Below are positions 1 through 7,632 of a stretch of DNA of 64,000 nucleotides, piece after piece; position 1 is the first letter of the stretch; each line of letters opens with the position of its first letter. The position numbers and the translations under genes are program-made. The DNA is from Thalassomonas actiniarum (GTDB lineage Bacteria > Pseudomonadota > Gammaproteobacteria > Enterobacterales > Alteromonadaceae), in NCBI RefSeq assembly GCF_000948975.2, contig NZ_CP059735.1, forward strand, positions 3,534,001 to 3,598,000, given 5' to 3'. The notes under the pieces are model-generated. The model made no database searches and was not told the DNA's origin. It worked only from the letters and a program-made list of their open reading frames with translations.

Positions 1-11
1 TTAACCCGGTT

Positions 12-28
12 CATAACCCGGGGTTATG
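12..28. promoter_or_regulatory. short palindrome upstream of dgcN
   Basis: The sequence shows 7-bp inverted arms CATAACC and GGTTATG around a CGG centre, about 100 bp before dgcN. It could be a regulator-binding site for the dgc genes or the end of an upstream terminator. No U-tract follows on the plus strand and the left context is cut by the window edge, so the role is unresolved. Confidence 0.25.
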
Positions 29-127
29 ATCGAAAAAAACCTTCTTACTTTTAATGATGGCCCACAGGAGTAAGCTCAGATTAACAATAATTCTGTTATT
101 TACGCTTTTACTTTTAGGAACTTCATT

Positions 128-1174
128 ATGCACATAGCTTCTCCTTACCTGTTGTTTATCGGTGACGCCACAGATCAACTTTCCATCAAAATGGCACGCG
201 GCGTAGCCGACTGGCGCCCCGAATTGTGCATAGCAGAATACAGTGTCCAGGGTTGTACCGTCACCACCGGCCTTGAACAGCTGGATATCAAACAAGCGGC
301 GGCCCGGGGAGCTAAATCCTTTGTATTAGGCTTTGCCAACAGCGGCGGAGTGCTGGATAAAAAATGGCTGCCCTACATTATTGAAGCCCTGGAAAGCGGC
401 ATGGATATCGTCAGCGGTTTGCACGATAAACTCAGCGACTTCCCCGAAGTTGCCGCAAAAGCGAAAGCATGTAACCGGCAATTATGGGATATCCGTCATC
501 CCGAGGCAGAATTTGTCACCGGCACCGGAGTAAAACGCCCGGGCAAACGTTTACTGACCGTGGGGACAGACTGTTCGGTGGGTAAAATGTACACATCGCT
601 GAGCCTGGAAAAATCGATGAAAAAAGCCGGTGTTGACGTAGATTTTCGCGCTACCGGACAATGCGGCATCTTGATCGCCGGCAGCGGCGTTGCCATAGAT
701 TGTGTAGTATCCGACTTTTTATCCGGCGCCAGCGAGTCCCTTTCACCGGCGGCAAGCGATGATCACTGGGATATTATCGAAGGCCAGGGATCCTTATCCC
801 ATCCGGCTTTTGCCGGTGTCAGCCTCGGGCTGTTACACGGCTCCCAGCCCGATGCCCTGGTGATCTGCCATGATCTCAACCGCGTTCATATGCGCGGCCT
901 GCCGGGCAGCCAGTTGCCGAGCATAGCAAAAACCATAGAGCTCAACCTCGAAGCAGCAAAACTTACCAACCCGGACGCCAAAGTCATCGGCATAACGGTC
1001 AATACTTCCAGCGTCAGCGTTGAGGAAGGCAAAAACATTTGTGCGCACCTGGGTAAAGAATTTTCCCTGCCTTGTGTTGATCCGCTGCGCGACAGCGCAG
1101 ACAGCATAGTCGCAGCCCTTTTAACCAGAGACAGTGCCAACACAAGCACGGCAACCGGAGCGATAACAGCATGA
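128..1174 (+). CDS. dgcN: DgcN, D-glutamate N-acetyltransferase (DUF1611 family)
   Basis: This is a 348-residue member of the DUF1611 family. The family has an N-terminal Rossmann-like half and a C-terminal P-loop-like half; here the latter carries GTDCSVGK near residue 147 and RATGQCG near residue 174. In marine Proteobacteria the enzyme is named DgcN and acetylates D-glutamate as the first step of the DgcN-DgcA route of D-glutamate catabolism. The next gene overlaps its stop by four bases (ATGA) and encodes the expected partner, which supports the assignment. It is cytoplasmic, with no signal peptide. The start follows a weak purine stretch (TTTAGGAA). The name rests on family recognition plus the gene pair, not on known catalytic residues. 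Confidence 0.8.
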   Translation: MHIASPYLLFIGDATDQLSIKMARGVADWRPELCIAEYSVQGCTVTTGLEQLDIKQAAARGAKSFVLGFANSGGVLDKKWLPYIIEALESGMDIVSGLHDKLSDFPEVAAKAKACNRQLWDIRHPEAEFVTGTGVKRPGKRLLTVGTDCSVGKMYTSLSLEKSMKKAGVDVDFRATGQCGILIAGSGVAIDCVVSDFLSGASESLSPAASDDHWDIIEGQGSLSHPAFAGVSLGLLHGSQPDALVICHDLNRVHMRGLPGSQLPSIAKTIELNLEAAKLTNPDAKVIGITVNTSSVSVEEGKNICAHLGKEFSLPCVDPLRDSADSIVAALLTRDSANTSTATGAITA

Positions 1175-2283
1175 GCATGGAAAAGTACCAAGCCGCTCCC
1201 GTCACTGGCACAGGTACAGCGTCAGGCACAACATTAACCGTTCAGGTATTTAGCCAGCAATTGCCGTTAAAGTCGGTTTTTCGCATTGCCCGCGGGGCTA
1301 AAACCCAGGCGGAGGTGATCCTGGTGGCGATATCCGATGGCCGCCATACCGGCTGGGGGGAAGCCGTGCCCTATGGCCGCTATCATGAATCGGTTGCCGG
1401 GGTTAGCCAGCAAATAAAGACCCTGCCGCTGGACACTATTAACGGCAAAAAGCTCACTGATGCTGTTCCTGCCGATAAAGCCTTTGAAGCCTTGATAGCC
1501 AAGCTGCCTGCCGGTGCGGCGCGTAATGCCTTAGATTGTGCCTGGTGGGATCTGAAGGCCAAACGCCAGGAAAACACGGTGGCATCACTTTTATCCCTGC
1601 CCCCGGCAATCCCCTGCATCAGCGCCCAAACCTTAAGTATCGATACACCACAGGCGATGGCCGCAGCCGTGGCCAAGCTGGATAATCCGCCGCTGGTCAA
1701 GGTAAAACTCGATAATAACAATATTATCGGCAAAATGACCGCCATCAAGCAGGCTGCCCCGTGCAGCCAGTTTATTGTTGATGCCAATGAAGGCTGGTCG
1801 CTTGATGACTTGCAAAGCTGCGGTGCAGCGTTAAAAGCTTTAGATGTTATTTTAATTGAACAGCCCTTGCCCGCGGGAAAAGATCAGGCATTGATAGATT
1901 TTGCCTCCCCCGTTCCCTTGTGTGCAGACGAGTCATGCCATACCCGGGCTGAGCTGGACTATCTTAAAAACCGCTACCAGGTAGTCAATATCAAGCTGGA
2001 TAAAACCGGCGGCCTGAGCGAAGCCGTGTTGCTGGCCCAAGCAGCCAAGGCCATGGGTTTTGACATTATGCTCGGCTGCATGGTGGCAAGCTCCTTAGCG
2101 ATGGCACCGGCATCCCTGTTATCCCCATATGCGCAATATGTCGATTTGGACGGGCCCTTATTGATAAGTGATGACCGTCACTATGGCTTCGCATTTACCC
2201 GGGGCTTGATGCAGCCGTTAAACACTGACCTCTGGGGCGGCCCGAACAGAAACACTGAGTTGCACAACTTGCTGGAGCAATAA
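1171..2283 (+). CDS. dgcA: DgcA, enolase-superfamily N-acetyl-D-glutamate racemase / dipeptide epimerase-like
   Basis: This is a 370-residue protein of the muconate-lactonizing subgroup of the enolase superfamily. The residues needed for racemisation are visible: the K177-x-K179 base pair, metal ligands D204 (VDANEGW), E230 (IEQPLP) and D253 (CADES), and the opposite-face base K275 (NIKLDKTGG). Dipeptide epimerases have the same layout, but next to dgcN the likely job is to convert N-acetyl-D-glutamate to N-acetyl-L-glutamate. The start overlaps the dgcN stop (ATGA), implying translational coupling; ATG at 1177 is an alternative. The first ~24 residues are Thr/Gly/Ala-rich and precede the family core. 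Confidence 0.8.
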   Translation: MSMEKYQAAPVTGTGTASGTTLTVQVFSQQLPLKSVFRIARGAKTQAEVILVAISDGRHTGWGEAVPYGRYHESVAGVSQQIKTLPLDTINGKKLTDAVPADKAFEALIAKLPAGAARNALDCAWWDLKAKRQENTVASLLSLPPAIPCISAQTLSIDTPQAMAAAVAKLDNPPLVKVKLDNNNIIGKMTAIKQAAPCSQFIVDANEGWSLDDLQSCGAALKALDVILIEQPLPAGKDQALIDFASPVPLCADESCHTRAELDYLKNRYQVVNIKLDKTGGLSEAVLLAQAAKAMGFDIMLGCMVASSLAMAPASLLSPYAQYVDLDGPLLISDDRHYGFAFTRGLMQPLNTDLWGGPNRNTELHNLLEQ

Positions 2284-2353
2284 CTCACAGGCTTAATTGA
2301 TGGCGATAAAGCAGTATCATTAAAGTTCGGCTTTGTCTCTGATAGCTGCCGTT

Positions 2354-2408
2354 AATGGCCAGCAAGGCAAGATCAGAGCATTTAACGGCTTTTGCCTTGC
2401 TGGCCATT
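2354..2408. repeat. 17-bp perfect inverted repeat
   Basis: Arms AATGGCCAGCAAGGCAA (2354-2370) and its exact reverse complement (2392-2408) enclose 21 bases, and wobble pairs extend the stem at both ends. It lies between dgcA and the coiled-coil gene. No run of T follows on either strand, so it is not a classic intrinsic terminator. It could be an mRNA 3'-end stabiliser, a repeated intergenic palindrome or a regulator site. Confidence 0.7.
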
Positions 2409-2500
2409 GAACACAACTGAAGGTAAGCAAAACAGGCGTTTTATCAAATCACTGTTACACTAAATTGCATGGACTTATCTGCTAAAATAGAGCGTAAGTA

Positions 2501-3070
2501 ATGCCAAATAAAAGAAAACCCGAAAAGGAACAACAAGCAAAGACAAGTGTAGCGGAGGCTGCCATATCAGAAACACCCGCAGCAGAAGATGAACTCGAAC
2601 AGCTCAGGAACCTTGTCTTTGGCGCAGCCCGGCAAAAGTTAGTCACGCAAATCACGTCAATGCACAACGAACTTAAACAAGCCCTCAGCACACAAGAACA
2701 AAGCTTCTGTGATCGTATCAGCAAACTGCAGCAAAACATTGAACAGCAATTTTCACAGATGGATAAAAAAATACAATTGCTGGACAAAGCACATAATAAC
2801 ACCGAAGCCGACTTGCAAAAGAGCCTTACCGGCTTAGCCTCAGAGCATGAAACCTTTGCCGCCACCACAGAGCATGACTTTAAAGAGATGGACAAATCCC
2901 TCAACAATGAAAGTACCTTGCTGGCAAACAGCTTTAACGAAAAACTCGAACAGCTAAATGCCCACCTTGAAGAGGTTTCAAAAGAGCTCAGTTCATCAAA
3001 AACCGACCGTAAAACCCTGGCGAAACTGCTGGCGACCATGGCAACTAACCTAGAAGATGACCAGTTGTAA
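2501..3070 (+). CDS. coiled-coil protein of the GTPase/OmpA unit
   Basis: This is a 189-residue, charged protein with no signal peptide and no membrane segment. From about residue 45 to 175 it is rich in Glu, Lys, Gln and Leu with heptad-like spacing, indicating a long coiled coil. Residues 29-45 carry EQLRNLVFGAARQKLVTQI, which resembles EQVRTLILGKENRLITETI at the start of the next protein, so the two share an N-terminal motif. Its stop overlaps the next start (TAATG), so the two are probably translated together. I do not recognise a named family. A structural or adaptor role for the membrane protein downstream is inference. Confidence 0.75.
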   Translation: MPNKRKPEKEQQAKTSVAEAAISETPAAEDELEQLRNLVFGAARQKLVTQITSMHNELKQALSTQEQSFCDRISKLQQNIEQQFSQMDKKIQLLDKAHNNTEADLQKSLTGLASEHETFAATTEHDFKEMDKSLNNESTLLANSFNEKLEQLNAHLEEVSKELSSSKTDRKTLAKLLATMATNLEDDQL

Positions 3071-4815
3071 TGACAAAAAAAGCCTCAGCAGCGCAGGACA
3101 TAGAACAAGTTAGAACACTGATACTGGGAAAAGAAAACCGCTTAATCACAGAAACCATCAGAAAAGAAGCCCGCAACACGGTCAGCAATGTCCTCACGGA
3201 AGCATTGCACGACAGGCAAAACAAAGACGGTTCGGTTGACAAGGTCATACAGCCCCTGGTGGAAGACGCCGTCAAACATTCGGTCAGCCACAACCGCGAA
3301 CGCTTAGTCAGCTCTTTATACCCTTTAGTCGGCAGTTTAGTCAGAAAGTCCGTCACCGCTTTTTTAGCCGACTTTATGGAGAAAACCAATCAGCTGATAG
3401 AAAACAGCCTGACCATTAAGGGAGTAAAGTGGCGTATAAAAGCATGGCAATGCGGGGTCAGCTTTGCCCAATATGCCGCCTCACAAACCTTTGTTTACCG
3501 CGTTGAACATATATTGCTCATACACAGGGAAACCGGCTTATTGCTCAATGCTGTTGCTTTAGACAATAGCGGTAAAAGTGATCCCGACCTGATCTCTTCC
3601 ATGCTGACGGCGATCAATGATTTTGTCGGCGACTCATTTTTAGCCAATGAAGACGGGTTAAAAGAGCAGCTGCAATCGGTGAGCACAGATAATTTCAGCC
3701 TGTTAATAAAACCGGGGCCGTGCGCTCTGGTGGTTGCCGCCGTGACCGGCAATGCCCCGCAACAAGTCAGTGACCAGCTGCAGCTGACGCTGGAAGAGAT
3801 TCATCGCTTATATCTCGATGCACTCAATAACTTTGACGGCGATGATCAGGGCTTTGAAAACTCAGACAACCTGCTGCGCGATTGCTTATTATCCGAACAA
3901 AAAGCGTCGGAAACAAGCGAGAAAAAAGCGACCTGGCCGGCGTGGATTTTGCTGGTGCTTGCCCTGTCTTTTATCGGTTTCCAGGCAGTCACCTGGTTGA
4001 ACAACCAACAGCTGGCAGCAAAGATCCGACAACTGGATCAGCAAGCCGGCATTGTCATCAAACAACTGAAAGTAGTCGCTGACAATCAAGTGTATCTGGA
4101 GGTTTTGCGCGATCCGGATGCTATCGCCGTCAGCGACTGGTTTAAAAAAAACAACCTCTCCCTTACCGGCCTAAAAGCCAGCGAGCGCCGTTATTATTCT
4201 CTTGATCCCGACATTTTATACGTTCGTGCCCGGCAAATTCTCAAACCATATCCGGATATAAACATCCGCTGGCAAAACCAGCTACTGTCACTGTCGGGCA
4301 CACTGGCACTAACCAAAAAAGAAAAACTGTTAAATGCCCTGTCAATCGCCGGGTTTACTGAAGGGATAAATTTAAACACACAGCAATTAAAACTTGCTGC
4401 AACAATAACACCCGATACAGGCAATGAAATCAAGCGGCAAGTTTTTAACACCCTGGTTGGCCGTATCTCCTCGATGCAAGTGGACTTTGCCGTAGCCAGT
4501 GAAGAAGTCAGCCAGCAAATGCAATTTTCCCTGCTGCGCCTCTATCAGGACATTAGCCGGCTAACAATATTGGCACAAGAGCTTAAGCTAAGTTTCGCCC
4601 TGGTCATTATCGGCTGCAGCGATAATAGCGGCAATAAAGCGACTAACCGGAGATTAAGCCTTAAAAGAGCCGAAAATGTCGCACAAGCTTTAACTCAATT
4701 GGGACTGAACAAACACAGCATGTTTGTTACCGGGATAGGAGAAGTGGATATTGCCCAAGTCAGCAAGAGCGCAAGGAAGGTAATGTTTAACCTGCTGGTA
4801 ACCAGGGAGCCCTGA
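3070..4815 (+). CDS. membrane-anchored protein with C-terminal OmpA-like domain
   Basis: This is a 581-residue protein. Residues 1-285 are soluble and begin with the EQVRTLILG motif shared with the upstream gene. One membrane segment (about 290-310, WILLVLALSFIGF) follows, then a region of about 140 residues, then an OmpA/MotB-type peptidoglycan-binding domain (about 460-575) with the signature GCSDNSGNKATNRRLSLKRA near 514. With a central membrane helix and no signal peptide, the N-terminal half should be cytoplasmic and the OmpA domain periplasmic, anchoring an inner-membrane complex to peptidoglycan. It is coupled to the upstream gene by TAATG. A 140-base gap separates it from the GTPase gene on the same strand. 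Confidence 0.75.
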   Translation: MTKKASAAQDIEQVRTLILGKENRLITETIRKEARNTVSNVLTEALHDRQNKDGSVDKVIQPLVEDAVKHSVSHNRERLVSSLYPLVGSLVRKSVTAFLADFMEKTNQLIENSLTIKGVKWRIKAWQCGVSFAQYAASQTFVYRVEHILLIHRETGLLLNAVALDNSGKSDPDLISSMLTAINDFVGDSFLANEDGLKEQLQSVSTDNFSLLIKPGPCALVVAAVTGNAPQQVSDQLQLTLEEIHRLYLDALNNFDGDDQGFENSDNLLRDCLLSEQKASETSEKKATWPAWILLVLALSFIGFQAVTWLNNQQLAAKIRQLDQQAGIVIKQLKVVADNQVYLEVLRDPDAIAVSDWFKKNNLSLTGLKASERRYYSLDPDILYVRARQILKPYPDINIRWQNQLLSLSGTLALTKKEKLLNALSIAGFTEGINLNTQQLKLAATITPDTGNEIKRQVFNTLVGRISSMQVDFAVASEEVSQQMQFSLLRLYQDISRLTILAQELKLSFALVIIGCSDNSGNKATNRRLSLKRAENVAQALTQLGLNKHSMFVTGIGEVDIAQVSKSARKVMFNLLVTREP

Positions 4816-4955
4816 GAAAAAACCATAAAAAAGCCGTTTTAAAACAAGTATATCATTTAGCAAAGAGCAGTCGAGACGATAAATACGGCAGCATACGCTA
4901 CACTTGCCCTATTACATATAAAATAACGGGTAAGCCAATATAGAGAGAGGATACA

Positions 4956-5471
4956 TTGATCCAAAAAAAAATTTGCCTGTTAGGCGCCTCAAGTGTAGGT
5001 AAAACCAGCTTAGTCAAACAATTTGTCGAAGGGATTTTTGACGAGAAATACCTGACAAGCATTGGCGTGAAAGTCGATAAAAAAATGGTTTCTTTAGCAG
5101 ACAAACAAGTACAATTAATGCTGTGGGATATTGAAGGCCATGACCGCTACCATGCATATCAGGAACGTTATTTACGCGGAGCTGCAGCCTACATCATAGT
5201 AGTAGACCAAACCCGGACCTCATCGCTGCTGGAAGGGGTTGATATCCATACCCTCGCCCGCCAAACCACTAACTGCCCGGCAATACTGGCAATCAATAAA
5301 AATGACTTACCCGCTGCCTGGCACTTGGATGACAGCGAATATAAAACCATTGCTCCCCTGTTCGAACTGCAATTTTCCACCAGTGCCAAAACCGGCGAGC
5401 AAGTGGAAGCGATGTTCTTCGCCATAGCCAAGCTAGTGTACAGGAACAAAAAAGATGACATCACAACTTAA
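4956..5471 (+). CDS. Ras/Rab-like small GTPase
   Basis: This is a 171-residue single-domain GTPase with all G motifs: P-loop GASSVGKT (10-17), a switch I threonine (T34 region), WDIEGHD for G3 (57-63), NKND for G4 (114-117) and SAK for G5 (143-145). It resembles the bacterial Rab/Arf-like proteins. Residue 62, where Ras and Rab have the catalytic Gln, is His, as in EF-Tu-type GTPases. The start is TTG, chosen because GAGAGAGG lies five bases upstream and the P-loop begins only nine residues in. It overlaps the c-di-GMP gene by 17 bases, so the two are probably co-translated. It has no membrane anchor. A switch controlling the neighbouring membrane and c-di-GMP proteins is inference. Confidence 0.85.
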   Translation: MIQKKICLLGASSVGKTSLVKQFVEGIFDEKYLTSIGVKVDKKMVSLADKQVQLMLWDIEGHDRYHAYQERYLRGAAAYIIVVDQTRTSSLLEGVDIHTLARQTTNCPAILAINKNDLPAAWHLDDSEYKTIAPLFELQFSTSAKTGEQVEAMFFAIAKLVYRNKKDDITT

Positions 5472-7593
5472 CCATGTGCTTAATGCGATGGATCAGCTGG
5501 TACTGGAAGTCATCGACAGCACAACATGTTCGGTTAGATTAATTGGCGGCGACAGTGATTGGGCAAAAGCGTTATTTCCACAATTAGCCTCTCAACAAGC
5601 TTTTATAATCACCGATGAGACCCCTTTTTTACTCGACTTTTTACATGACGCCAGACAAGTTTGGTGTGGCCAGCTTGATACCCGGCTAAGATCCGGTTTT
5701 TGGACCGAGGTCACGCAAAACAAAACAGAATTACATTTAGAAGCCATAGCGATCAAAAAAAAGCAGAAAAATTTACTGGTGATCGCCAACCAATACGAAG
5801 ACTTTAAACTTCAGCAGCATACCAAACAATTGGCGCGGGAATTACTGCTGTCCAACGACCGGCTTTTTTTACAAAACGAATACCTGCGCTCGCGTTTACT
5901 CTCCCTGTTTAAACAGCCGCCAGAGCAAAGTGCCCTGCCGGCAACACTCACCAAGATCATCGAAAATGCCGACTTTTCCGTGATCATTACCGATAACAAG
6001 TTAACGCCCCTGGTAGAAAACTCAGCGGCCAGTAGCTTATTCAAAGAAGAGCAACCCTTTCAAATCCAGCCGGCCAAGCCGATAGATATCATCTTAAAGC
6101 TGATGAAAAATCAGTTACCCGAATATGATCGGATATTGTCAACCAAATCCCATTGGGATGGCGAGTTATGCTGGATGTCGCCGCCGTCGACTTTAAAGTG
6201 GCTCAAAATATCTTTCTATCCGGTAAAAAGCAAACTCAACGAAGTCGAGAACTGGATAGTGTTTGCCAACGACATCAGTACAATTAAACATTTAGTACAA
6301 CGAAATGAACAACTTGCATTACAAGATATGCTCACCGAACTGCCCAATCGTTTTTCTTTCTGGCAAACCCTGGAAAAACACATCGCATCGGCAAAAGCCT
6401 TCTATTTGTTATATATAGATATTAATAACTTCAGGCGGCACAATGAGTTTTACGGCCACAATGAAGGTGATAAGTTATTGATAGAATGCGGTAAACGCAT
6501 TAAAAGCGTGATCAAGGCTTCCGACTTTATCGCCAGGGTCGGCGGTGATGAATTTACCGTGATCCTAACCGACATTGATAATCGCCAAGCCTGCGAAATA
6601 GCAATACAGCGTATTATCGGCCATATCAAGAAGCCCTTTATCACCAGTAAAGGAGAAGCCTTCACTATCAGTATCAGTATTGGTGCGGCGAACTTTCCCA
6701 ATGACGCTAAAACCGCTGCAGACCTGATGAAATTCATTGATTTAAGCGCATACAACGGCAAGAGAAATAACAAAAATTCGATACAGTTCTATTCCCAGTC
6801 CATGAGAGACTCTTCACACCAGTTGATACAATTAGAGCATGAATTAAGACTGGCCATCAAAAACAATGAATTTGAATTATTTCTGCAGCCGATAGTTGAC
6901 TTGGCAAAAAATAATATAACCAAGGCAGAAGCGCTGATCCGCTGGAACCACCCGAAAAAAGGCATGATCAGTCCGGATAAATTCATCCCGGTGGCAGAAA
7001 AAAGCGATTTAATTATTGCCCTCGGTGAATGGGTTATTCAAAGAGCCTGCCAGATGGTAAAAAAACTCGCCAAACTTGGCTATAACATAAAAATTTCCAT
7101 GAACCTCTCTTCGGCACAAGTCACCGACAACAATTTATTTTCATACCTGCACGCCTGTGTAAAAAATTATAAAATCGACCCCTGCCTGCTGGAGGTGGAG
7201 GTCACCGAAGGTGTGCTGGTGGATGATTATTCTGTCGCCAATAAATTACTCAGCAAAGTCAGAACTATAGGCATGAGTGTTTCCGTCGATGATTTTGGTA
7301 CCGGCTATAGCTCGTTAAGCTATCTAAAACAACTGCCGCTGGATTTTTTAAAAATCGACCGCTCATTTATCAATGATATCGTCACCGATGATAACGACAA
7401 AGCCATAGTGAAGGCGGTTATTGCCCTGGCACATAATCTTAATTTATGCGTGATCGCAGAAGGCGTAGAAACCCAGGAGCAATTGAGCTTCCTTACCGAT
7501 AATGCCTGTAATTCCGTGCAGGGCTATCTCTTTAGCCGTCCGGTGCAATTTAACGCGTTCGTTGAACTGCTGAAAAAACACCCACACACCTAG
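5455..7593 (+). CDS. PAS-GGDEF-EAL cyclic-di-GMP protein
   Basis: This is a 712-residue cytoplasmic protein. It has an N-terminal sensor-like region (1-120), a short coiled coil (120-150), a PAS-like domain (about 160-280), GGDEF (about 290-450) and EAL (about 455-705). The diguanylate cyclase signature GGDEF is intact at 363-367. The inhibitory RxxD position upstream reads KASD, so product inhibition may be weak or absent. The phosphodiesterase residues look intact: EAL at 492-494, the asparagine in SMNLS, DDFGTG near 612, the lysine in FLKIDRSF, and EGVET. Either activity is therefore possible. The start lies inside the GTPase gene (17-base overlap), which suggests that the GTPase is its regulator or partner. 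No membrane segment is seen. Confidence 0.9.
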   Translation: MTSQLNHVLNAMDQLVLEVIDSTTCSVRLIGGDSDWAKALFPQLASQQAFIITDETPFLLDFLHDARQVWCGQLDTRLRSGFWTEVTQNKTELHLEAIAIKKKQKNLLVIANQYEDFKLQQHTKQLARELLLSNDRLFLQNEYLRSRLLSLFKQPPEQSALPATLTKIIENADFSVIITDNKLTPLVENSAASSLFKEEQPFQIQPAKPIDIILKLMKNQLPEYDRILSTKSHWDGELCWMSPPSTLKWLKISFYPVKSKLNEVENWIVFANDISTIKHLVQRNEQLALQDMLTELPNRFSFWQTLEKHIASAKAFYLLYIDINNFRRHNEFYGHNEGDKLLIECGKRIKSVIKASDFIARVGGDEFTVILTDIDNRQACEIAIQRIIGHIKKPFITSKGEAFTISISIGAANFPNDAKTAADLMKFIDLSAYNGKRNNKNSIQFYSQSMRDSSHQLIQLEHELRLAIKNNEFELFLQPIVDLAKNNITKAEALIRWNHPKKGMISPDKFIPVAEKSDLIIALGEWVIQRACQMVKKLAKLGYNIKISMNLSSAQVTDNNLFSYLHACVKNYKIDPCLLEVEVTEGVLVDDYSVANKLLSKVRTIGMSVSVDDFGTGYSSLSYLKQLPLDFLKIDRSFINDIVTDDNDKAIVKAVIALAHNLNLCVIAEGVETQEQLSFLTDNACNSVQGYLFSRPVQFNAFVELLKKHPHT

Positions 7594-7609
7594 CCCCGCT
7601 CAACGGGGC
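7593..7609. terminator. GC hairpin between convergent genes
   Basis: GCCCCG and CGGGGC arms enclose a five-base loop immediately after the GGDEF-EAL stop. No clear T-run follows on either strand, so it is a weak terminator at best. Confidence 0.35.
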
Positions 7610-7632
7610 CGGTATATTAACGCAATTGCGCA

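Noticed and set aside
11-295. Minus-strand frame overlapping dgcN
   Set aside because: Most of it is antisense to a well-supported gene, and the product resembles nothing.
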